From Candidatus Harrysmithiimonas galli (GTDB taxonomy: Bacteria; Bacillota; Bacilli; CAJFEE01), in assembly GCA_904373265.1 (NCBI GenBank), contig CAJFEE010000016.1, positions 1-64,000 on the forward strand: 64,000 nucleotides of DNA, in the 5' to 3' direction. Under the pieces are notes generated by a model. That model was not told the DNA's origin and searched no databases. It saw only the letters and a list, made by a program, of their open reading frames with translations. The position numbers and the translations under genes are program-made. This document shows, piece by piece, positions 54,751-64,000 of this stretch (positions within the stretch are counted from its first letter, which is position 1; the number at the start of each line of letters is the position of its first letter).

Positions 54751-55365
54751 TTTCGGCTCTCCTTTCCTTTTCTATTATATCAACGATGGTTTTATTTGAA
54801 AAGCTGTGCTTATGTATGAATTTTTCTTGTTTATATAAACTAAGTGTGTTACAAGTACTAAAATATGTTGTGGCAGAATCATTTTTTGGTGATTTTTCCT
54901 TTTTTTATCGGAAATCAAAAGAAGGAGGCAAAAATACAACTATATATTTTGAATAATTTTTAAAAATAAAAACAAAAATTAATGGGATTGGGATACAATG
55001 ATAATATATCATCATTTAAAAATTAAGATATATATGAATATCAAAATTATATGAATTCAGTCATGTTTTATCTTCAAGGAAGAAATTGTTTGGAGTAAAA
55101 GTGATATACTTGGAAAATTTAATGTTCCATATTTTATTTCCGATCTTACGCTATAATGTATAAAAAATATTTTTTAATATTTTTCTGAAAAATAGTGTTA
55201 AAGAGATTCTTGATCGTGAAATATTTTTATATGTAATATTTAAATTATTTCTTTTTATATATTATAAAAAATAAAATTTTTATTGTAAAAAACAAGTATT
55301 CGGATTGTTTAATGGGTTTATTTTATCTTTTATCCGTTTTTAAGAAAATTAAAGGAGGAAGTATT

Positions 55366-56433
55366 TTGAAAAAATTAGGGATATTATGGATATGTGCAGT
55401 AGTATTGCTTTTTTTTACCGCCTGCAGTCAGGCAAATTCAGATGAGAATGTTCATCAAGACAAGGAAGAAAAACGAACGATTAAAATTGGCATGATTACA
55501 GATACTGGTGGCATAGATGATAAATCGTTCAATCAGTCGGCTTGGGAAGGGATTCAAGCGTTTGCTAAAGCCAATGGGTTGACAGAGGGGAAGGATTATA
55601 AATATTTGCAATCATCTTCTGAAGCAGAGTATGAAACCAATTTAAATCAATTTGTTCAAGCCAATTTTGATTTAACCTTTGCGGTTGGTTATAAATTGAA
55701 GCCAGCAGTTGAAAAAATCGCTGCGGCAAATCCAAAAAGTAATTTTGCGATAATTGATGAAAAAGTTGATCTACCCAATGTAACTTCAGCAACATTTAAG
55801 GATGAAGAAGGGGCATTTCTGGTTGGAATTGTAGCAGCAATGACATCAGAAACGAATACGGTCGGATTTATTGGAGGTGAAAAAAGTGCATTGATGCAAC
55901 GCTTTGAAAGTGGTTTTGAAGCTGGGGTGAAATCAATTAATCCAAAGGCAAAAGTACTGGTGCAATATGCAAATTCTTTTTCGGATGCAGCAAAAGGATC
56001 TGCAATTGCATCTGCAATGTATGGACAAAATGCAGATGTAATTTATGTTGCAGCTGGGGGAACAGGTAATGGTGTTTTTACTGAAGCCAAAAATCGTAAA
56101 GCAAAAGGAGAAAATGTATGGGTAATTGGCAGTGATCGTGATCAGTATAAGGAAGGGTTACCGGAAAATGTCACTTTAACTTCTATGGTAAAAGGCATTC
56201 ATACAGTTTGTGAGCAATTGGCAGTTCTTGCACAAAATGGAGATTTGAAGGCAGGCACGATGGAATTTGGATTGAAAGAAGGAGGTGTCGGCATTTCTGA
56301 TACAACGGAAAACATTGGTGAGGATACATTAGGTCAAATTAATGATTATGAACAAAAGATTATAACAGGCGAAATTATTGTGCCAAAAACTAGGCAAGAT
56401 CTGGATGTATTTTTGGCCAATTTAAAGTCATAA
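55366..56433 (+). CDS. BMP family (PnrA/NupN-like) nucleoside-binding lipoprotein
   Basis: Lipobox LFFTACSQ; GMITDTGGIDDKSFNQSAWEG; TTG start with AAAGGAGG RBS (ORF opens at 55312). Confidence 0.92.
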   Translation: MKKLGILWICAVVLLFFTACSQANSDENVHQDKEEKRTIKIGMITDTGGIDDKSFNQSAWEGIQAFAKANGLTEGKDYKYLQSSSEAEYETNLNQFVQANFDLTFAVGYKLKPAVEKIAAANPKSNFAIIDEKVDLPNVTSATFKDEEGAFLVGIVAAMTSETNTVGFIGGEKSALMQRFESGFEAGVKSINPKAKVLVQYANSFSDAAKGSAIASAMYGQNADVIYVAAGGTGNGVFTEAKNRKAKGENVWVIGSDRDQYKEGLPENVTLTSMVKGIHTVCEQLAVLAQNGDLKAGTMEFGLKEGGVGISDTTENIGEDTLGQINDYEQKIITGEIIVPKTRQDLDVFLANLKS

Positions 56434-56654
56434 GTTGAATGAAAAGCAGCCTGTGGACTTTAAAAACTAGGTTGCTTTTTTAGCTTATATCATAAATATA
56501 AAATTAAAAATAATACAAAATAAAATGGATATTTTCGAAGCGAGTGGGTTTATTTCATTTTGGTGATCTGGCAATGTCCAGACAAGGAAGGGGGGAGTGT
56601 ATTTCACTTTTTCTGATCTGTATTTTTCTTGAACTTTGTAGAGGTGAAGCAATT

Positions 56655-58169
56655 GTGGATTATGTTATTGAAATGTTGGATATTCATAAATCATTTGCAG
56701 GAGTTGTTGCCAATGACCGAATCAATTTACAAATAAAAAAGGGGGAGATTCATGCATTGCTTGGGGAAAATGGCGCGGGGAAATCAACTTTGATGAATAT
56801 TTTGTTTGGATTGTACCGCCCGGATTCTGGTGAAATCAAAATTCGAGGAAAAAAAGTAAAGATCAATAATCCCAAAGCTGCATCCCAACTTGGAATCGGA
56901 ATGGTTCATCAACATTTTATGTTAATCTCTGATTTCACTGTAACTGAGAATTTGATTTTAGGTATGGAGCCTAGTAAATATGGCTTTTTAAACAAACAAA
57001 AAGCAATAAAAGAAATTGAGCGCATCTCCAAGCGGTATAAACTTCATGTTGATCCATATGCAAAAATTGAAAACATTACAGTTGGTATGCAGCAGCGTGT
57101 TGAAATTTTAAAGGTTTTATACCGTGGTGCAGAAGTGATTATTTTTGATGAACCAACAGCTGTATTGATGCCGCAAGAAATTTCAGAGTTAATACAGATT
57201 ATGAAGCGTTTGGCAGCGGAAGGGAAATCAATTATTTTAATTACACATAAATTAAAAGAGATTCAAGCTGCAGCAGATCGTGTGACGGTTATTCGTGACG
57301 GAAAAAGTATACAGACAGTTGCAGTGCATCAAGTGACAGCTGACGAACTGGCCGCTTTAATGACGGGACGTCAAATCAAGCTTCAAATGAACCACAAACC
57401 TGCAAATCCGAAAAAAACTGTACTTCAGATCCGAGATTTGGTCGTGTCAAAGCATAATTATAAGCATCCATCACTTCATCAATTGAATCTCGAAGTTAGA
57501 CAAGGAGAAATTGTTGGCATTGCAGGTGTAGATGGAAACGGACAAAGTGAGTTGGTTGAAGTGATTACTGGGATGTTAAAGCCAGACTCAGGACAAATTT
57601 TATTAAACGGGGTTGATATGATCAAGAAAAAAACACGTGAAATTACTAAGCTTGGTGTTGGTCATATTCCACAAGATCGTTTGAAGTATGGACTTGTACC
57701 AGACTTTACAGTTGAGGAAAATATGATTTTGCAATGTTATGATACATCACCTTATAGTCGATATGGTGTAATCAATTCAAAAGTGATTACGGAAAAAACA
57801 AAAGAGTTGATTCATTCGTTTCATATTCGTACACCTTCAACCACTATACCTGTACGTACATTATCAGGTGGCAACCAACAAAAGATAATTATTGCACGTG
57901 AATTGGATCGAAATCCTGATTTGGTAATCGCAGTGCAGCCAACACGTGGTCTGGATATTGGTGCAATTGCATTTGTCTATCAGGAATTGTTGCAAGTTCG
58001 TGATGCGGGAAAGGCAGTTTTATTGGTTTCTTTAGAATTGGAGGAAATACGTCAGCTCAGTGATCGCATTGCTGTTATTTTTGAGGGACAGATTGTAGAT
58101 ATGTTAGATGCACGCTCAGTAGATGAACAGTATTTGGGTTTGCTAATGGCAGGAGGAAAAAGGTTATGA
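56655..58169 (+). CDS. ABC transporter ATP-binding protein, tandem NBD (NupO/YufO-like nucleoside/simple sugar importer)
   Basis: GENGAGKSTLMNILFGLYRPDSGEI; second NBD LSGGNQQKIIIARELDRNPDLVIAVQPTRGLDIG; GTG start at 56655 preferred (ORF opens at 56544). Confidence 0.93.
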   Translation: MDYVIEMLDIHKSFAGVVANDRINLQIKKGEIHALLGENGAGKSTLMNILFGLYRPDSGEIKIRGKKVKINNPKAASQLGIGMVHQHFMLISDFTVTENLILGMEPSKYGFLNKQKAIKEIERISKRYKLHVDPYAKIENITVGMQQRVEILKVLYRGAEVIIFDEPTAVLMPQEISELIQIMKRLAAEGKSIILITHKLKEIQAAADRVTVIRDGKSIQTVAVHQVTADELAALMTGRQIKLQMNHKPANPKKTVLQIRDLVVSKHNYKHPSLHQLNLEVRQGEIVGIAGVDGNGQSELVEVITGMLKPDSGQILLNGVDMIKKKTREITKLGVGHIPQDRLKYGLVPDFTVEENMILQCYDTSPYSRYGVINSKVITEKTKELIHSFHIRTPSTTIPVRTLSGGNQQKIIIARELDRNPDLVIAVQPTRGLDIGAIAFVYQELLQVRDAGKAVLLVSLELEEIRQLSDRIAVIFEGQIVDMLDARSVDEQYLGLLMAGGKRL

Positions 58170-59251
58170 AATTCGGAAAAATCATTGCAGGTTTGACAGT
58201 AAAATGGCAGTCGATGCAGATTTTGATTTCGATTTTGGCCATTTTGTTTGGTTTCATTTGCAGTGGATTGATTATTTGGCTTTCTGGGCATTCGCCATTG
58301 GAGGGAATACTGGCTTTATGGGTAGGAATTTTTGGTTCACCACAAGCATTTGGTGAAGCACTTCGCATGGCGACACCGTTAATTTTTGCAGGTCTTTCGG
58401 TTTCCTTTGCTTATAAAACTGGATTGTTTAATATTGGTGTTGAAGGGCAGTTATTGGTTGGATGGCTGGTATCTGTTTGGATTGGTTATGCTGTTCAGTT
58501 ACCGAGTATTTTTCATATTCCATTCGCTATTTTTACTGCATGGCTTGCTGGTATGGCCTGGGGGGCAGTTCCGGGATTTTTAAAGGCTTTTTATGGTGTA
58601 AATGAGGTCATTGTAACGATTATGATGAATTATATTGCACTTTATGTAACTGGTGATTTCATACGTCGCTTTCTTTTTGCAGATGGTGAGAAATCTCATG
58701 CAATTCGTCCGAGTGCAAGTTTACATTTTTCTTGGCTAACTGAATGGACAAACGGTTCACGTTTTCATATTGGATTTTTTTTGGCAATCTTTTGTTGTGT
58801 ATTGGTTTGGTTTTTGATGCAAAAAACAACATTTGGCTATACACTTCGAGCTTCCGGATATAACCGATATGCTGCTTTATATGCTGGAATGTCTGTAAAA
58901 CGCAATATTATTTTATCTATGGCAATTGCTGGAGGTCTGGCAGGGGTTGGAGGAGCAATGGAAGGACTTGGTACATTTGGCTTTATGCCGATTCAAAGTG
59001 CATTTAGCGGGATAGGATTTAACGGAATCGCAGTTGCACTTTTAGGTGGTGGCGAGCCTATAGGAATTTTTTTATCGGCTTGTTTGTTTGGAAGCTTGCA
59101 ATCTGCTGCACCTACGATGAATTTTCAAACAGGAATACCGAGTGAATTAATTACAGTTATGATTGCACTTATTATCTTTTTTGTTGCAGCCGGTCCGATG
59201 ATATACACAAAAATTTTAAAAAAATATAAGGGAGGCCGTTTTTTCCGATGA
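58166..59251 (+). CDS. ABC transporter permease (NupP/YufP-like)
   Basis: FNIGVEGQLLVGWL; GVNEVIVTIMMNYIALYV; polytopic; overlaps upstream ATPase stop. Confidence 0.92.
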   Translation: MKFGKIIAGLTVKWQSMQILISILAILFGFICSGLIIWLSGHSPLEGILALWVGIFGSPQAFGEALRMATPLIFAGLSVSFAYKTGLFNIGVEGQLLVGWLVSVWIGYAVQLPSIFHIPFAIFTAWLAGMAWGAVPGFLKAFYGVNEVIVTIMMNYIALYVTGDFIRRFLFADGEKSHAIRPSASLHFSWLTEWTNGSRFHIGFFLAIFCCVLVWFLMQKTTFGYTLRASGYNRYAALYAGMSVKRNIILSMAIAGGLAGVGGAMEGLGTFGFMPIQSAFSGIGFNGIAVALLGGGEPIGIFLSACLFGSLQSAAPTMNFQTGIPSELITVMIALIIFFVAAGPMIYTKILKKYKGGRFFR

Positions 59252-60207
59252 CTATAGATTTATTGTCGACTGTTACTTCTGCCACTTTATATTCGGCAGC
59301 ACCATTAATTTTCGCAGCATTAGGTGGAATTTTTTCTGAGCGATCTGGTGTGATTCAGATTGGTTTAGAAGGCTTCATGGTATTCGGGGCGTTTTCTGGA
59401 ATTGTTACAACGTTGCTATTGGAAGAACAACTTGGAGTAGTGACACCATGGTTTGCTCTTTTACTTTCTGCGATAGTTTGTGGTTTATTCTCTTTGCTTC
59501 ATGCAACGGCAGCAATTACGTTTAAGGCTGATCAGGTAGTTACTGGTGTTGCAGTAAATATGATTGCGCTGGGACTGAGTTTATTTCTTGTCAAGCAAAT
59601 TTTTAGTGGAAAAGGACAAACGGATTTCATTTCCTATCGTTTGAATAAAATTGATGTTCCCTTTTTATCTGATATTCCAGTGATCGGTCCGTTATTTTTT
59701 ACTTCTGTTCCATGGACATCTTATTTGGCTGTTTTTCTAGCTTTTTTTGTCTGGATTGTGATGACACGAACCATTTTTGGTCTTCGACTTCGTGCTGTTG
59801 GTGAACATCCCGGAGCGGCGGATACAGTAGGTATAAATGTTGTACGTATGCGTTATATGGGTGTGATTTTATCGGGAGTTTTTGCTGGTGTGGGTGGAGC
59901 TGTTTTTGCACTAAGTATCTCAGGCAATTTTTCCACCATTACAATTGCCGGACAAGGTTTTTTAGCATTGGCGGCAATGATATTTGGCAAATGGCATCCG
60001 CTTGGCACTTTATTGGCAGCATTGTTTTTTGGCTTTGCCCAAGCGTTGAGTATATCAGGACCGTATATTCCTTTCATTCAGGACTTGCCTTCTGTTGTTC
60101 TAACCATTTTACCGTATATTTTAACACTTGTGGCATTGACTGGCTTTTCCAGACGCAGTGCAGCGCCTGGCGCATTGGGACAGGCCTATGATAAAGAAAG
60201 TAGATAA
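59248..60207 (+). CDS. ABC transporter permease (NupQ/YufQ-like)
   Basis: GGIFSERSGVIQIGLEGFMVFGAF; GQGFLALAAMIFGKWHPLGTLLAALFFG. Confidence 0.92.
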   Translation: MTIDLLSTVTSATLYSAAPLIFAALGGIFSERSGVIQIGLEGFMVFGAFSGIVTTLLLEEQLGVVTPWFALLLSAIVCGLFSLLHATAAITFKADQVVTGVAVNMIALGLSLFLVKQIFSGKGQTDFISYRLNKIDVPFLSDIPVIGPLFFTSVPWTSYLAVFLAFFVWIVMTRTIFGLRLRAVGEHPGAADTVGINVVRMRYMGVILSGVFAGVGGAVFALSISGNFSTITIAGQGFLALAAMIFGKWHPLGTLLAALFFGFAQALSISGPYIPFIQDLPSVVLTILPYILTLVALTGFSRRSAAPGALGQAYDKESR

Positions 60208-60503
60208 TGTGTATCATTGATTTAGATCAGAGCAATTATCTGAAAAGAATCTTTGTGGATATTTATATGCAGATTGGAAAATAAATGAATGGATATCTTT
60301 ATCATACGAAAGTAGCTGGATGTTCATATGATCAATCGTTTGGATTGCTGACATGATTGTCCAAGCATTTTATGTTGTACATATTTACTTATAGACTTTA
60401 CAAAAAGGGTTATGAAGGGTCTAAGAATCTGTATCATATTTGTTGATGTGTCTGCTTGGATATTATAGAGGTGATTTTGATTCATCTTTTATAAGAATAT
60501 AAG

Positions 60504-60550
60504 AAAAGCATAGCTATGTACTGATTTTATGTACATAGCTATGCTTTTTA
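60504..60550. terminator. Bidirectional terminator between converging operons
   Basis: AAAAGCATAGCTATGTAC / GTACATAGCTATGCTTTT 18-bp perfect stem. Confidence 0.88.
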
Positions 60551-60913
60551 CTCTGCTTTCTTCTTTTTTTTCCCATCAATCACATACAGATGTGCAGCTT
60601 TTTTATTTTTTCTTAGTGGCAATATATTTCTTTTATTTGCTGGTCGTTCAGAGCTACTCTTTGTCTGCCCAGAAATGGAAACGGGCTTTCTTTTTTTATT
60701 TTTCCGTAGAGCTTGTGCGTACTTTTTTTCATCAGTACTTTTTTTGTTTTGTGTAAACCAATAAAAAGCACCAACAATAATGCTTGTAACAAGTAAAAAT
60801 CCAACAATGGTTTGCAAGGTTTGACTGGTTTTTTGAAACAGTGAAATGCATAAGCCGATAATACCGAGCGAAATGAGTCCGGTCATCAGTACAGGTGTAA
60901 ATGATTTTTTCAT
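60548..60913 (-). CDS. SA1362/YqhP-like small membrane protein
   Basis: Two TM segments then Lys-rich tail; located next to the DUF1385 gene and aroQ-pepP-efp as in Bacillus. Confidence 0.65.
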   Translation of the reverse strand: MKKSFTPVLMTGLISLGIIGLCISLFQKTSQTLQTIVGFLLVTSIIVGAFYWFTQNKKSTDEKKYAQALRKNKKRKPVSISGQTKSSSERPANKRNILPLRKNKKAAHLYVIDGKKKKKAE

Positions 60914-60928
60914 CCGAATTCCTCCTGG

Positions 60929-61879
60929 TTAAAGTTTGGCAGATTGGCGAGCGGAATTTTGTGTAGCCTCCGTTTCTAACAACTTTTGGAAAGAGGCAAT
61001 TGCAACCTCCACTTGTTCATCTGCTGGTTCTTTTGTTGTTAGCTTTTGCAAATACAGTCCAGGTAATGCAATCCAATTTAAAATTTTTATGTTTTGCAGG
61101 CGGTTTGTCAGTTGTAGCACTTCGTAGGAAATGCCAAGCACAACTGGAATTAATAGAATTCGTGTTAAAACACGCAGCCAAAGCGGTTCAGTTGGGAAAA
61201 ACAAATAGACAAATAATCCAACAAAAACGGTAAATAAAATAAAGCTGCTGCCGCAACGATAATGCAGGCGAGATTGTTTTTGCACATTTTCTATTGTTAA
61301 ATCCATATTGTGTTCATAACAATTGATCACCTTATGTTCTGCTCCATGATATTGAAACACACGTTTGACAAGCGGTGTATAAGAAATCGCATATAGATAC
61401 AGCAGTAAAAATAAAAATTTAATGAGGCTTTCTAAAACAATTTGACCAACATGTCCAGATATGGAGTTACTGAATAGATTGGCAATAAATACAGGCACAA
61501 GGGTAAAAATAAGTTTTACAAAAAGGAAGCTTATAACAGCAAGTACACCAACACCTAAAATCATGACCCAATTGTTTTTCTTTTCTTGTTGTGCTTTTTT
61601 CTGTTTTTTTTCTTTTGTTTCATGATCTTCTTCATACAGGTCGGCAGAATGATTCAGATGTTCTGTTCCAGTACCGAGAGAATCAAATAATCCGGCAATC
61701 CCTCGAATAAATGGAATTTTTTTTAGTTTTTGCACCCATGGTTTTTCTTTTTTTTCAATTTTAAAGTATTCAATTGTCCCATCTTTTCGGCGTATGGCGC
61801 TGATTGTTGTCTTTTTTCCGGCAAACATCACACCTTCAATTAAAGCTTGACCACCATAATTTGGTTTTTGCTTGGGCAT
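60929..61879 (-). CDS. DUF1385 family membrane protein (YqhQ-like)
   Basis: YGGQALIEGVMFAGKKTTISAIRRKDG; FQYHGAEHKVINCYEH; HYRCGSSFILF. Confidence 0.9.
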   Translation of the reverse strand: MPKQKPNYGGQALIEGVMFAGKKTTISAIRRKDGTIEYFKIEKKEKPWVQKLKKIPFIRGIAGLFDSLGTGTEHLNHSADLYEEDHETKEKKQKKAQQEKKNNWVMILGVGVLAVISFLFVKLIFTLVPVFIANLFSNSISGHVGQIVLESLIKFLFLLLYLYAISYTPLVKRVFQYHGAEHKVINCYEHNMDLTIENVQKQSRLHYRCGSSFILFTVFVGLFVYLFFPTEPLWLRVLTRILLIPVVLGISYEVLQLTNRLQNIKILNWIALPGLYLQKLTTKEPADEQVEVAIASFQKLLETEATQNSARQSAKL

Positions 61880-62045
61880 TTTTTTCACCACTTCCTGAAG
61901 TTTAAATACATTATGTGCCTATTTTACTAAAGTTTTCTCGTTTTCACTAGAAGAAAGGAAATTTATTTTGTTTGTTAAAGCAGTTGCTCCTATGATAGAA
62001 TAATAAAATCTATGGCATGCGATACTATATAGATAGGAGATTGTA

Positions 62046-62492
62046 ATGATGAGAAAGCGGATTTTGGTTTTAAACGGTCCGAACCTCAATCGTCTAGGAA
62101 AACGTGAAGTACATATTTATGGTCAGACGACTTTAGCACAGATTGAAGAGGATTTGATTCAAAAGGGAAAAACAATGGGATGTGAGGTTGTTTGTAGACA
62201 GTCTAATCATGAAGGGAATTTGATTGATTGGATTCATGAAGTTCATGACAACTTTGATGCAATGATTTTAAATCCTGGTGCATTTACGCATTACAGCTAT
62301 GCACTTCGTGATGCGGTAGCTTCGATTACAAAGCCATGTGTGGAAATTCATCTATCCAATATTCATGCTAGGGAATCTTTTCGAAAAACCAGTGTAATTG
62401 CACCAGTTTGTATCGGACAGATTTGTGGATTTGGGGCTGTCGGTTATACCCTTGCTTTACAGGCGGTTTTGGAGCAAATAAAGGAGGCTTAG
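62046..62492 (+). CDS. aroQ: Type II 3-dehydroquinate dehydratase
   Basis: [64 protein letters not shown]. Confidence 0.97.
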   Translation: MMRKRILVLNGPNLNRLGKREVHIYGQTTLAQIEEDLIQKGKTMGCEVVCRQSNHEGNLIDWIHEVHDNFDAMILNPGAFTHYSYALRDAVASITKPCVEIHLSNIHARESFRKTSVIAPVCIGQICGFGAVGYTLALQAVLEQIKEA

Positions 62493-62496
62493 TGAG

Positions 62497-63558
62497 ATGT
62501 CAAGAATACAAATGCTCAAACAACAATTGCAGCAGGAGAAAATGGATGGTATTGTGGTTACAAGTACATGGAATCGCCGTTATATCTCAAATTTTACTGG
62601 TACGGCAGGTACGGTTTTTATTACACAAAATCAAGCGTATTTTATTACAGATTTTCGGTATATCGAGCAGGCAAAAAAACAATGTACAGGCTTTCAGGTC
62701 ATTCAACAAGATCGGCACGCATTTACTGAGATTGCAAAGCTTGTAAAGGAGCAGAAACTCAAAAAACTTGCTTTTGAGAAGGATCATACAACGGTTTCCG
62801 TTTTTGAAATGATGCAAAAAATGATTCCATCACAACTGATTGGGGTGAGCAATTGGGTTGAGAAACAACGCTGTTTAAAAAGTGAGCAGGAAATCCAAAT
62901 GATCCAAAAGGCAGCGCAAATTGCCGATGAAGCGTTTTCCTATATTTTGAAAGAAATTCGACCAGGAATAACAGAGCTTGAAGTGAGCCATATGCTTGAT
63001 TTTAAAATGCGTGCGCTTGGAGCAAGCGGGGTCTCGTTTGATACGATTGTAGCCTCTGGGATTCGCTCTGCGCTGCCGCATGGTGTGGCATCGGAGAAAG
63101 TTATCGAAATTGGTGATATGGTTACGTTGGATTTTGGTGCATACTATCAAGGCTACTGTTCGGATATTACGAGAACTTTTGCATTGGGAGAACCTGATGC
63201 GCAGCTTGTAGAAATTTATGATGTTGTTTTAGAAGCACAAAAGCGTGGGATTGCTTGTTTAAAGCCAGGAATAGAAGCAAGGGATGTGGACGCAATTACA
63301 CGTACTTATATTACTGAAAAAGGTTATGGTGAATATTTTGGTCATTCAACGGGTCATGGCATTGGTTTGGAGATTCATGAGCTGCCAACACTTTCACATG
63401 CTACAAAACAGACTTTATTACCAGGTATGATTGTCACGGTTGAGCCAGGTATTTATGTTCCACAGCTTGGTGGTGTGCGCATTGAAGATGATGTGCTGAT
63501 TACTGAAACTGGGTATCAAGTTTTGACACATTCCACGAAAGAATTGATTGTTTTATAA
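62497..63558 (+). CDS. M24 family Xaa-Pro aminopeptidase (YqhT-like)
   Basis: FDTIVASGIRSALPHGVAS; VTLDFGAYYQGYCSDITRTF; GHSTGHGIGLEIHELP; TVEPGIYVPQLGGVRIEDD. Confidence 0.94.
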   Translation: MSRIQMLKQQLQQEKMDGIVVTSTWNRRYISNFTGTAGTVFITQNQAYFITDFRYIEQAKKQCTGFQVIQQDRHAFTEIAKLVKEQKLKKLAFEKDHTTVSVFEMMQKMIPSQLIGVSNWVEKQRCLKSEQEIQMIQKAAQIADEAFSYILKEIRPGITELEVSHMLDFKMRALGASGVSFDTIVASGIRSALPHGVASEKVIEIGDMVTLDFGAYYQGYCSDITRTFALGEPDAQLVEIYDVVLEAQKRGIACLKPGIEARDVDAITRTYITEKGYGEYFGHSTGHGIGLEIHELPTLSHATKQTLLPGMIVTVEPGIYVPQLGGVRIEDDVLITETGYQVLTHSTKELIVL

Positions 63559-63656
63559 ATGTTTAGAATACAACAAATATTACCTTACAATTTGTTTCAA
63601 GTGGATTTAAAGCTATACTGTAGCAACAATTTTACATATTTAGGAGGCATTATCAA

Positions 63657-64000
63657 ATGGTATCAGTAAATGATTTTCGCACGGGTTTAACAATTGAAGT
63701 AGATGGCAGTATTTGGCAAGTTATTGAATTCCAGCATGTCAAACCAGGAAAAGGTGCGGCTTTTGTTCGTTCCAAATTACGTAATTTGCGTACTGGTGGC
63801 ATTCAGGAAAAAACTTTCCGTGCTGGTGAAAAGGTGAGTAAAGCACATATTTCCAATCGTCGAATGACCTATTCTTATGCTATGGGTGACAACCATGTGT
63901 TTATGGACAATGAAACTTATGAACAATTGGAACTGCCAGCAAAGCAGATTGAGCGTGAGTTAAAGTTCTTAAAAGAAAATATGGAAGTATTTGTGATTTC
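63657..64000 (+). CDS. efp: Elongation factor P (truncated by window end)
   Basis: [54 protein letters not shown]. Confidence 0.97.
   Translation, partial: MVSVNDFRTGLTIEVDGSIWQVIEFQHVKPGKGAAFVRSKLRNLRTGGIQEKTFRAGEKVSKAHISNRRMTYSYAMGDNHVFMDNETYEQLELPAKQIERELKFLKENMEVFVI

Noticed and set aside
55000-55360. Possible purine riboswitch upstream of the BMP/nucleoside ABC operon
   Set aside because: The leader is extremely AT-rich and lacks recognisable purine/preQ1 aptamer motifs or a terminator hairpin.

Overview
This 64 kb AT-rich window looks like chromosome of a spore-forming member of the Bacillales. The gene order closely follows the Bacillus subtilis valS-folC-(spoIIB)-radC-mreBCD-minCD-spoIVFAB-rplU-prp-rpmA-spo0B-obg-safA ... 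ruvAB-queA-tgt-yajC-yrzE-spoVB-comN-secDF-recJ-apt-relA-dtd-hisS-aspS-6S RNA-tcdA backbone. It is followed by a BMP/nucleoside ABC transporter operon and the yqhP-yqhQ-aroQ-pepP-efp cluster. RNA elements supported by sequence are a valS T-box, a hisS-aspS T-box with an overlapping GACAC specifier, a 6S RNA between aspS and tcdA, a candidate L21 leader and many intrinsic terminators. I found no CRISPR array, tRNA, rRNA or intact mobile element. The strongest candidates for something new are: (1) an RND efflux pump in an apparent monoderm with a ~183-residue antiparallel coiled-coil inserted at the position of the TolC-docking subdomain; (2) an orphan 218-aa protein behind a sigma-K-like promoter, possibly a new spore protein; (3) a perfect 21-bp palindrome in the mreB leader; (4) a palindromic operator candidate on the RND pump promoter; and (5) decayed gene remnants between otherwise conserved housekeeping genes. 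All functional calls come from reading translations and motifs by eye; no database search was run.
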